DNA of 64,000 nt from Bacteroidota bacterium (GTDB taxonomy: Bacteria > Bacteroidota > Bacteroidia > JABEUT01): contig JABDCA010000001.1 in assembly GCA_013288345.1 (NCBI GenBank), positions 141,532 to 205,531 of the forward strand, in the 5' to 3' direction. Below are positions 9,255 through 16,001 of the stretch, piece after piece. The position numbers and the translations under genes are program-made. The notes under the pieces were generated by a model. The model was not told where the DNA came from, did not search any database, and saw nothing but the letters and a program-made list of their open reading frames with translations. Positions within the stretch are counted from its first letter, which is position 1, and each line of letters opens with the position of its first letter.

Positions 9255-10225
9255 TCGCGGGTTAGCAATTCAACTATATCAGATAAAGTTTTTTCATTTG
9301 TCTTTACAAAGCCCTCACCCGCACTAGCCAACGATGTAATATTATCGACAGCTACGTTATCCATCTCCTTGTTCAGGCCATGTAACGATGGCTGTAAGCG
9401 TATGTATGTAGAGGCGGGTTTATTTTTAAATATATCATCCAACTGAAAATTCACCATATCGCTATGTGCATCAAAAGCAATATTAGCTAGCATTCGCGCC
9501 CAATTTTTTTCGCTGTTATCATCAGTTTGGGCATCGGTATAAGCGGTTGTAGCTAATCCGGTACCTAATGAAAGCAGGAAGAAGCTATCGGCTTGCGGAA
9601 AAGTGATCTTAGCCTGCATGTAAGCAAAAAAAGCAGGGTTGTATGCAAATATGCTTCCATCTACAAAGGTATAAGGCCTTTCTGCCATACTGTTGGCTTT
9701 AGCAGGAGGAAACACACCCGGCAATGCGGAAGTAGAACGGATTACAGAACGAATAAAAAAATCAGACCTAGGGTCACCTACTGCTTTGTGCGATAAGAAT
9801 AAATAGGGCTCGGTATGTATTAAGTCGTATGCTGTAATGCAACAAGGTTTTATAAGCTGGCTCAGTTTTAAGTCTTTAAAAAACAACCTCAATTGCGCCT
9901 CTAGGCCTTCGGGTGAGTATTTGTGAAACCCTGCATTCTCCTGTGCAGTAAATGATGAGCCTCCATAGGCAAAATAAAATTCTGCTGCTTGCCTTGCTGT
10001 GAACCTGGGGCGTTTAGCATCAGTTTCATCAGGAGCAAGATAAACGCAGGTAAGCAAACCACCAGTACTAGTACCAGTTATAAAATCAAAATAATCTGAT
10101 AAACGAATGTTGGGATCATTCTTAACCTGTTGCAATCTTTCTTCAAGCGCGGCTAAAAAGGTAGCGGGTAATATTCCACGTATCCCTCCGCCATCAATAG
10201 ATAGTATATTAATTGTTTTACCCAT
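9251..10225 (-). CDS. Patatin-like phospholipase
   Basis: A 324-residue member of the patatin / bacterial phospholipase A2-like family. The oxyanion loop DGGGIRG sits at about residues 11-17, the nucleophile elbow GTSTG at 51-55 (Ser53), and the catalytic Asp in VDGS at about 189. All the residues of a Ser-Asp dyad are therefore present, and no signal peptide is seen, so it should act on acyl lipids from the cytosol. The start overlaps the upstream symporter gene by 8 bp, making it the third gene of a tightly coupled operon. The length and motif set resemble CapV-type CBASS effectors, but no nucleotide cyclase is nearby. Confidence 0.88.
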   Translation of the reverse strand: MGKTINILSIDGGGIRGILPATFLAALEERLQQVKNDPNIRLSDYFDFITGTSTGGLLTCVYLAPDETDAKRPRFTARQAAEFYFAYGGSSFTAQENAGFHKYSPEGLEAQLRLFFKDLKLSQLIKPCCITAYDLIHTEPYLFLSHKAVGDPRSDFFIRSVIRSTSALPGVFPPAKANSMAERPYTFVDGSIFAYNPAFFAYMQAKITFPQADSFFLLSLGTGLATTAYTDAQTDDNSEKNWARMLANIAFDAHSDMVNFQLDDIFKNKPASTYIRLQPSLHGLNKEMDNVAVDNITSLASAGEGFVKTNEKTLSDIVELLTRD

Positions 10226-11681
10226 ACATTTCTTGCTGTTTACTACCTAAGCCCGATAGTAAAAGCCCAATAAAGGTAATGAAAGCATTCATAATAAGCA
10301 ATTCGAAGCCAAACTGGTAGCCGTTAAACCAGTTTTTAGATTGCCAATCAAGCACATAACATATAATAGGCGCAAGCAGGCATATTACAGGAATCCATTT
10401 ATCATTTGCCTTTGCCTTGGTCAATAATCCGAAGGAATATAAGCCCAGCAATGGGCCATAGGTATAACCAGCCACCTTAAATACATCATTAATAATAATA
10501 GGGTCATTTATCATACGATATATAACTATAACCAAGATGAGCACCAGAGCCATAAGCATGTGTATATTCTTTCGGGTGCGTTCTTGTTTCTCTTTTTCTT
10601 TCTCCTTTATATCTAATATATCTACACAAAATGAAGTAGTAAGTGCAGTAAGTGCAGAATCAGCGCTGGCGAACGATGCTGCTGTTATTCCCATTACAAA
10701 AAGGAAAGCCACGATTGCGCCAAAATATCCTTGTGTAGCTAACATAGGATAAAGTCCATCTGGTTTTGCAGGAAGCGGTATATTTTTAATTTCAGCAAAA
10801 GCATATAATAGCGTACCTAAGGCAAGAAACATTAGTACTACAATTGCCTGAACAATACTGAACCAAAAAATATTTTTCTGCGATTCCCCTAACGTTTTGC
10901 AAGTAAGGTTCTTTTGCATCATATCCTGGTCAAGGCCCGTCATGGCAATGGCTATAAATACACCAGCAAAAAATTGCTTGAAGAAGAATAGTTTGCTGTT
11001 ATAATCCCAATAAAACATTTTGGAATAGGGAGATGCAGCAACTGTTTTAGCAAGGTCGGTAATATGAAGATGTAATGATTGCGAAATAAGGAATATACTG
11101 CCTACGAGTGCAGCTAACAGGAAGAAGGTTTGCAAAGCATCTGTCCATATAATGGTTTTCATTCCACCACTGCGTGTATATAGCCATATAAGCAGCACAA
11201 TAACGGACGCACTCACTACAAATGGAATATTCCATTGATTAAAAATGCAACCTTGCAATACATCTACAGCCACATATATTCTAAATGATGCCCCAATAAT
11301 TCTCGATAATAGAAAATACGATGCACCGGTTTTATATCCGTAACGTCCGAAACGTTCTTTTAAATAAGTATAGATAGATGTAAGTTGCATGCGATAAAAC
11401 ACAGGCATTAGCATGCCTGCAATTATCCAGTATCCTAATATATAACCCAATACAACCTGATAGTAAGAAAAGCCTCCTGCTTTTACTGCACCAGGCACTG
11501 AGACAAAGGTCACCCCCGATATGGAGGAGCCTATCATACCAAATGCTATAAGATACCATGGTGATTTCCTGTTAGCCAGGAAAAAGCCTTCATTGGTGCT
11601 ATTACGCCCGGTAATATACGATACCAGCATAAGTACAGCAAAGTATGATACAAGGCAAATAAATATGGCTGTGGCTGACAC
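10218..11681 (-). CDS. Sodium:solute symporter (SSS family)
   Basis: A 487-residue integral membrane protein with about 13 hydrophobic helices. Its sequence (TGRNSTNEGFFLANRKSPWY, then GMIGSSISGVTFVSVPG near the start, and GITAASFASADSALTAL further on) is typical of the SSS/SLC5 family, which couples Na+ entry to uptake of sugars, amino acids, vitamins or sialic acid. The substrate cannot be told from sequence alone. It starts with GTG, overlapping the stop codon of the upstream small gene by one base (TAGTG), and its end overlaps the patatin gene by 8 bp, so translation of the three genes is probably coupled. Confidence 0.85.
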   Translation of the reverse strand: MSATAIFICLVSYFAVLMLVSYITGRNSTNEGFFLANRKSPWYLIAFGMIGSSISGVTFVSVPGAVKAGGFSYYQVVLGYILGYWIIAGMLMPVFYRMQLTSIYTYLKERFGRYGYKTGASYFLLSRIIGASFRIYVAVDVLQGCIFNQWNIPFVVSASVIVLLIWLYTRSGGMKTIIWTDALQTFFLLAALVGSIFLISQSLHLHITDLAKTVAASPYSKMFYWDYNSKLFFFKQFFAGVFIAIAMTGLDQDMMQKNLTCKTLGESQKNIFWFSIVQAIVVLMFLALGTLLYAFAEIKNIPLPAKPDGLYPMLATQGYFGAIVAFLFVMGITAASFASADSALTALTTSFCVDILDIKEKEKEKQERTRKNIHMLMALVLILVIVIYRMINDPIIINDVFKVAGYTYGPLLGLYSFGLLTKAKANDKWIPVICLLAPIICYVLDWQSKNWFNGYQFGFELLIMNAFITFIGLLLSGLGSKQQEMYG

Positions 11682-12061
11682 TATTCTATCTTTTTACCGG
11701 AATACATCTTCCGGGTAATTAGCTTTTGTATTACCCTTTTCAATATTATTTCTCCCAGGCAGCGGTAATAAATATCTACCGGCATTCCTTTAAGAGTGGC
11801 AAGTTGTTGTTCATTTATATCGATCCTGTATAATACTTCAGAAAGTTGCGGAGTAATTTCGGGCAAGTATTTCTCCAATAATTTCACCAACAATTCCGCT
11901 ACATTATCTCCTTTCAGCATTTCAGCGGCAACTTTAACAACATCTTCAACACCCAAATCTTTATTTAATTGGCTAAGTACTTCTTTCCAAAAATCGGGGT
12001 TAGAGGTATATTGGCTATACTGCTCTAAATAGGTAAAATCGTTTGGAACAAGTTCGTTCAT
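11681..12061 (-). CDS. Conserved-looking hypothetical protein, first gene of the symporter-patatin operon
   Basis: A 126-residue, probably cytosolic, all-helical protein (MNELVPNDFTYLEQYSQYT start, EIILKRVIQKLITRKM end) without a signal peptide or clear domain. I do not recognise the family. It heads a three-gene operon with one-base and 8-base overlaps, so it is probably made in step with the symporter and the phospholipase. A TAnnTTTG element at 12083-12090 is the likely operon promoter. The coding call is supported by the overlap structure and normal codon use. Confidence 0.7.
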   Translation of the reverse strand: MNELVPNDFTYLEQYSQYTSNPDFWKEVLSQLNKDLGVEDVVKVAAEMLKGDNVAELLVKLLEKYLPEITPQLSEVLYRIDINEQQLATLKGMPVDIYYRCLGEIILKRVIQKLITRKMYSGKKIE

Positions 12062-12082
12062 AGGCTTAACTTTATTTCACAT

Positions 12083-12090
12083 CAAACTTA
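12083..12090 (-). promoter_or_regulatory. Putative -7 element of the symporter-patatin operon
   Basis: Minus-strand TAAGTTTG matches TAnnTTTG, 22 nt before the ATG at 12061. A nested palindromic repeat lies just upstream. Confidence 0.4.
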
Positions 12091-12098
12091 ATGTTTTT

Positions 12099-12185
12099 AA
12101 TGGAACACGGATGCCACTGATTATGCGGATTTATACAGATTTAATCCGTATTTATCTGTAACATCGGTGTCATCCGTGTTCCATT
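12099..12185. repeat. Nested palindromic intergenic repeat (CACGGAT family)
   Basis: Outer arms 12099-12121 and 12163-12185 match at about 20 of 23 positions (AATGGAACACGGATG core). Inner arms around ACAGAT/ATCTGT (12134-12160) nest inside, so the 87 bp can fold into one long hairpin. Partial relatives lie at 49516-49560 and 51494-51545. It sits between divergent promoters. Confidence 0.75.
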
Positions 12186-12191
12186 GATATT

Positions 12192-12199
12192 TACATTTG
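12192..12199 (+). promoter_or_regulatory. Putative -7 element of the alkyltransferase-like gene
   Basis: TACATTTG matches TAnnTTTG only 4 nt before the ATG at 12204, which would give an almost leaderless transcript. Confidence 0.35.
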
Positions 12200-12203
12200 C
12201 TGT

Positions 12204-12533
12204 ATGAACGACTTTTACGACATGATATATGAAGTGGTGCGCCATGTGCCTAAGGGCAGAGTTACCTCGTACGGAGCTATTGCTAAATATTTGGGTTCAG
12301 CACAATCTTCGCGCTTAGTAGGTTGGGCTATGAACCAGGCTCATGGAAGGAACCCACCTGTTCCCGCACATAGGGTAGTTAACCGGTTGGGCATGTTATC
12401 GGGCAAGCATCACTTTGGTCACCCGAAATTGATGGAACAAATGCTTGCAAAAGAAGGCGTTAAGGTGAAGAAAGATGTGGTGCAGAACTTCAAGAAAGTC
12501 TTCTGGGACCCGGCTATTGAACTTAAACTTTAG
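12204..12533 (+). CDS. Alkyltransferase-like protein (ATL, MGMT family without the active Cys)
   Basis: A 109-residue cytosolic DNA-binding protein. It has the MGMT DNA-binding domain (GRVTSYGAIAKYLG, then SRLVGWAMNQ). The alkyl-acceptor motif PCHRV of true O6-alkylguanine transferases reads PAHRVV here (residues 54-59), so Ala55 replaces the acceptor Cys. ATL proteins with Trp or Ala at this site bind O6-alkylguanine, flip it out and hand the lesion to nucleotide excision repair rather than reversing it. That role is known for the family and inferred here. It is a single-gene unit next to interspersed repeats. Confidence 0.9.
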   Translation: MNDFYDMIYEVVRHVPKGRVTSYGAIAKYLGSAQSSRLVGWAMNQAHGRNPPVPAHRVVNRLGMLSGKHHFGHPKLMEQMLAKEGVKVKKDVVQNFKKVFWDPAIELKL

Positions 12534-12540
12534 GCCTTTT

Positions 12541-12672
12541 GCGTTAGGGATTATTCGTAACATGCCTATTTATTAATGAACTCATGAGGGCTTCGCCGTT
12601 GTAGCAGAAAGCCCACAGCGCAGCGAGGACTTGCAGCGGATAGCCCGACCCGACGTGAGGAGGGGAACGCCC
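12541..12672. repeat. Interspersed repeat, GCGTT...AACGCCC family, interrupted copy
   Basis: This copy starts GCGTTAGGGA and ends AGCGGATAGCCCGACCCGAC ... AGGGGAACGCCC, as does the uninterrupted copy at 41303-41385. Between GCGTTAGGGA and GTAGC it carries an extra 50 bp (12551-12600) that is absent from the other copy. The ends GCGTT and AACGC are inverted. No protein is encoded. Confidence 0.85.
12551..12600. repeat. 50-bp repeat nested inside the larger repeat
   Basis: The segment begins TTATTCGTAA and ends CTCATGAGGGCTTCGCCGTT. It aligns without gaps, with about eight mismatches, to 54810-54859, where the same 50 bp occur alone. It therefore behaves as a separate short element. Confidence 0.8.
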
Positions 12673-12719
12673 AAATAATTGTAAAAATAAATACCTAACT
12701 TTACCTAAAATTCCAGCAT

Positions 12720-13817
12720 ATGATAACCGAAGAACAAGTAATAGAAGCCCTTAAGAACGTAATAGACCCCGATTTCGATAAAGACATTGTTACCCTTGGC
12801 ATGGTAAAAGATGTTGTTGTGGATGGTAAGAAAGTAAACTTTACCGTAGTACTAACCACACCTGCCTGCCCCATGAAGGAGATGATACACAAGGCATGTA
12901 TTAATGCCATTATTTATTATGTAGATAAAGAAGCAGATGTGAATGTAAACATGACTGCCAAAGTAACTACCAAGAGAGAAGCTAAAGGAGCAGGTTCAGT
13001 ATTATCAGGGGTTAAAAATATTATTGCTGTAGCTTCAGGTAAAGGTGGTGTAGGCAAATCGACCGTTGCTGCTAACCTGGCTGTTGCGCTTGCTTTGCAA
13101 GGTGCAAAAGTAGGATTGCTGGATGCAGATATATATGGCCCATCGATACCGATGATGTTCGATGTGATAGATGAAAAGCCATTATTAGAAGATATAAATG
13201 GCAAAACCTATATGAAGCCCATTGAGAACTATGGAGTAAAAATGCTCTCCATTGGCTTCTTTGTTACCAATGCACAAGCAGTAGTATGGAGAGGGCCAAT
13301 GGCATCAAAGGCTTTCCAACAACTAATTAACGATGCTATTTGGGGCGATTTAGATTATATGATCATTGACCTGCCTCCCGGAACAGGTGATATTCAACTT
13401 TCACTCGTTTCCAGTGCAACCATTACCGGTGCGGTGGTAGTTAGCACCCCCCAAAACGTAGCACTTATGGATGTGCGTAAAGCAGTTAGCATGTTCGGAC
13501 ATAAAGATATTCGTGTACCGGTTTTAGGAATAGTAGAAAACATGGCTTACTTTACCCCTGCTGAATTACCAAATAATAAGTATTTCATCTTTGGTAAAGA
13601 CGGTGCTAAGAACTTAGCAGATGAATTAAAAGTGCCATTCCTGGGACAAATACCAATTGTACAAAGCATTTGCGAAGCTGGTGATGCTGGCCGCCCGGCG
13701 GTATTGCAAAAAGATACTCCGCAAGCAAAAGCCTTTTTAGATTTAGCTAGTAATGTTGCACAACAAGTTGCTATTGCTAACCATAGGAAGGAAGAGAAGC
13801 AGTTGGAGACTGCATAG
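12720..13817 (+). CDS. Mrp/NBP35-family P-loop ATPase, iron-sulfur cluster carrier
   Basis: A 365-residue cytosolic protein. The N-terminal 90 residues form a MIP18/DUF59 domain (NVIDPDFDKDIVTLGMVKD, with TTPACPMK near residue 45). The rest is the Mrp/ApbC ATPase with the deviant Walker A GKGGVGKST near residue 110, DADIYGPS, and DLPPGTGD. The family carries Fe-S clusters to apoproteins. In many members a C-x-x-C pair follows ENM-Y-F; here that place reads ENMAYFTPAELPNNKYFIFG with no Cys, as I would expect for the Bacteroidota version. How the cluster is held is therefore unclear. Confidence 0.9.
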   Translation: MITEEQVIEALKNVIDPDFDKDIVTLGMVKDVVVDGKKVNFTVVLTTPACPMKEMIHKACINAIIYYVDKEADVNVNMTAKVTTKREAKGAGSVLSGVKNIIAVASGKGGVGKSTVAANLAVALALQGAKVGLLDADIYGPSIPMMFDVIDEKPLLEDINGKTYMKPIENYGVKMLSIGFFVTNAQAVVWRGPMASKAFQQLINDAIWGDLDYMIIDLPPGTGDIQLSLVSSATITGAVVVSTPQNVALMDVRKAVSMFGHKDIRVPVLGIVENMAYFTPAELPNNKYFIFGKDGAKNLADELKVPFLGQIPIVQSICEAGDAGRPAVLQKDTPQAKAFLDLASNVAQQVAIANHRKEEKQLETA

Positions 13818-13837
13818 GCAGTGATGAATTATGAGTT

Positions 13838-14740
13838 ATGCTTAGAATACCACTCTCATTAAAAAAGATATTTATTATAGCACTAGTGATATTGCCATTC
13901 TTTGTTAATGCACAAACTATCAGCACTACACAAGCAGTACAACAGGCTGTAGTGATATTGCCATTCTCTGTTAATGCACAAACTATACATTCACTTGCTT
14001 ATTATGACTCACTAAAAACTAAGGAAGAAAAAACCCTAATGAATCTTTGTAAAAAAGCAAGGCACTCTAGGCGAGGTTTCTTAGCCCTATGTGTCGATTC
14101 AACTAATAAACCTATTTCAGGTATTAAATTAAGCTTGGATAGTACGGCCAACCTAGATAATGGAGAATGGAAAAATATATCTATAGCTACTGCAGTTACT
14201 GACATAAATGGGAGTTGTGTTTTTAGGCATTCGAATTACAATGTCGCTGTAAGTGTTTTTAATGCAAAAAATTTTGGCGATTCAGATTACCAAATGTTTA
14301 ATATACAGGTGGGAGAGAGTAGCGATGGAGATATAGTAATTCATCGTTTATCGAAAAAAGATATCGAAAACCATCAAATATATAGAAGACTTTACGCAGA
14401 ATATCATGCATCCGACATATCTCATTTGCATGATACAAATTATAGAGTAAAAAAGATGATTCTATTTGACTCTTTAACAAAAACAAAATTTATTCTTGAC
14501 TCTACACAAACTTACATAACAGCAATTGATTCTACAGGGAAAAAACTATGGGAAACTGACCCAAGAAAGAAAAGCAACATGATGATATATAGAATTAAAC
14601 ACCCGATAATTACTTCCTTTTATTTTTCCGTAAATATTTGGTCTAACCACAGAGAAGTTATTGGAATTGGATATGATAACTCTCAATTTGGTATGATCGA
14701 TAAAGCAACCGGAGAGTTCACATTTTTAGGGCAAGATTAA
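13838..14740 (+). CDS. Secreted hypothetical protein with a duplicated signal-peptide region
   Basis: A 300-residue exported protein. It starts MLRIPLSLKKIFIIALVILP and has a signal peptidase I site in FFVNAQT. A 66-bp tandem duplication (copies at 13884-13920 and 13950-13986) repeats this stretch, so FSVNAQT follows 22 residues later and the N-terminus contains two hydrophobic and cleavage segments. The mature part (LMNLCKKARHSRRGFLALC, then IKLSLDST and INGSCVFRHS) looks like a small beta-sandwich of the carboxypeptidase-regulatory type near residues 80-170, but I cannot name the family. It is 20 bp downstream of mrp and convergent with sucB. Function unknown. Confidence 0.7.
   Translation: MLRIPLSLKKIFIIALVILPFFVNAQTISTTQAVQQAVVILPFSVNAQTIHSLAYYDSLKTKEEKTLMNLCKKARHSRRGFLALCVDSTNKPISGIKLSLDSTANLDNGEWKNISIATAVTDINGSCVFRHSNYNVAVSVFNAKNFGDSDYQMFNIQVGESSDGDIVIHRLSKKDIENHQIYRRLYAEYHASDISHLHDTNYRVKKMILFDSLTKTKFILDSTQTYITAIDSTGKKLWETDPRKKSNMMIYRIKHPIITSFYFSVNIWSNHREVIGIGYDNSQFGMIDKATGEFTFLGQD
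13884..13986 (+). repeat. Tandem duplication inside a signal peptide
   Basis: Two 37-bp copies (13884-13920 and 13950-13986) differ at one base and are spaced 66 bp apart, which keeps the frame and adds 22 codons. Both encode VILPF-VNAQT. Confidence 0.9.
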
Positions 14741-14744
14741 GTTC

Positions 14745-15977
14745 TTACAAGCCCAACAATACTTCAGCAGGATCTTTGCTGCCAAAGAGCAACCTGTTTG
14801 GTTCTTCCAAGCCTTGTTTTACTTTCACCAGAAAACTAACCGATTCACGGCCATCAATAATGCGGTGGTCATAAGAGAGTGCTATATACATCATCGGATG
14901 TATTTCTACTTTGCCTTTTACTGCAACCGGGCGCTCTACTACATTGTGCATACCTAATATGGCACTTTGGGGTGGATTAATTATTGGGGTAGACATGAGC
15001 GAACCAAATACTCCACCATTAGTTATGGTAAAAGTTCCTCCGGTCATTTCCTCTAACGATAATTTATTGTCGCGTGCTTTTAGCGCAAGTTCTTTTATTT
15101 TACCTTCTATTTGGGCAAGGCTCATCATTTCTGCATTACGCAAAACTGGTACTACCAATCCTTTGGGTGCACTAACCGCCACAGCAATATCTGCATACTT
15201 GTGGTAAACAATTTCTTCTCCGTCAATCATAGCATTTACAGCAGGGAATGCTGCCAGAGCTTCAGTAACTGCTTTAGTAAAGAATGACATAAAGCCTAAA
15301 CGCACTCCATATTTTTCTTCAAACTTTTTGCCATATTTTTCACGTAAAGCAAGTATAGCGCTCATATCTACTTCGTTGAAAGTAGTAAGCATAGCGGTCT
15401 GATTTTTCACTGCTACCAAACGCTGTCCGAGTTTTTTACGAAGTGCTGACATCTTTTGCCTATCCTCATCTCTTATTCCCTGGAACGGTGATGAAGTATC
15501 TAAAGTGAAACCTTGTGCCATGGCATTCATCACATCGCTCTTGGTAACTCTTCCGCCTTTGCCGGTACCATTTACCGAAGGAATATTGCTTTCAGCCATC
15601 ATTTTTTTAGCTGCAGGTGATGGAGTACCTTTTGCATATGAAGTTTCTACTTCAGCTACCTTAACGGGCGCTGGTGCTGCTTTTTGTGCTGCCGGTTTTG
15701 CTTCTGCCCCAGCAGGCTTCGCAACTGTTGCAGGTGCTTTAGCATCGGTATCTACTTTTGCAATAATGCTGCCAACCTTAACGGTATCGCCATCCTTTAC
15801 CAATACTTTTAACTGTCCGGCCTGCTCACTATTCACAGTAAGCGTAGCCTTGTCAGAATCTATTTCGCATATCTCTTCTTCCTTTTGAACATACTCGCCA
15901 TCTTTTTTGAGCCAACGTGCAATCTGCACTTCTGAAATTGATTCACCTGGACTTGGTACTTTAATATCTAATATCAT
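14745..15977 (-). CDS. sucB: 2-oxoglutarate dehydrogenase E2, dihydrolipoamide succinyltransferase
   Basis: A 410-residue TCA-cycle enzyme that moves the succinyl group from E1 onto CoA. The N-terminal lipoyl domain has its lipoylation site in DSDKAT (Lys43). An Ala/Pro/Lys linker (about 80-110) leads to the peripheral subunit-binding domain ([14 protein letters not shown] ... [11 protein letters not shown]). The catalytic domain ends with [10 protein letters not shown], giving the active-site His371 and Asp375. Length and layout are normal. The gene follows sucA with a 24-bp gap on the same strand, so the two are one operon. Confidence 0.95.
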   Translation of the reverse strand: MILDIKVPSPGESISEVQIARWLKKDGEYVQKEEEICEIDSDKATLTVNSEQAGQLKVLVKDGDTVKVGSIIAKVDTDAKAPATVAKPAGAEAKPAAQKAAPAPVKVAEVETSYAKGTPSPAAKKMMAESNIPSVNGTGKGGRVTKSDVMNAMAQGFTLDTSSPFQGIRDEDRQKMSALRKKLGQRLVAVKNQTAMLTTFNEVDMSAILALREKYGKKFEEKYGVRLGFMSFFTKAVTEALAAFPAVNAMIDGEEIVYHKYADIAVAVSAPKGLVVPVLRNAEMMSLAQIEGKIKELALKARDNKLSLEEMTGGTFTITNGGVFGSLMSTPIINPPQSAILGMHNVVERPVAVKGKVEIHPMMYIALSYDHRIIDGRESVSFLVKVKQGLEEPNRLLFGSKDPAEVLLGL

Positions 15978-16001
15978 AGCTACGCTATTAAAATGTTGTT
16001 T

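Noticed and set aside
9251-10225. CapV-type CBASS phage-defence effector
   Set aside because: GGGIRG, GTSTG and DGS fit, but no cGAS-like cyclase, HORMA, Cap2/Cap3 or other CBASS gene lies nearby; the partners are a symporter and an unknown protein.
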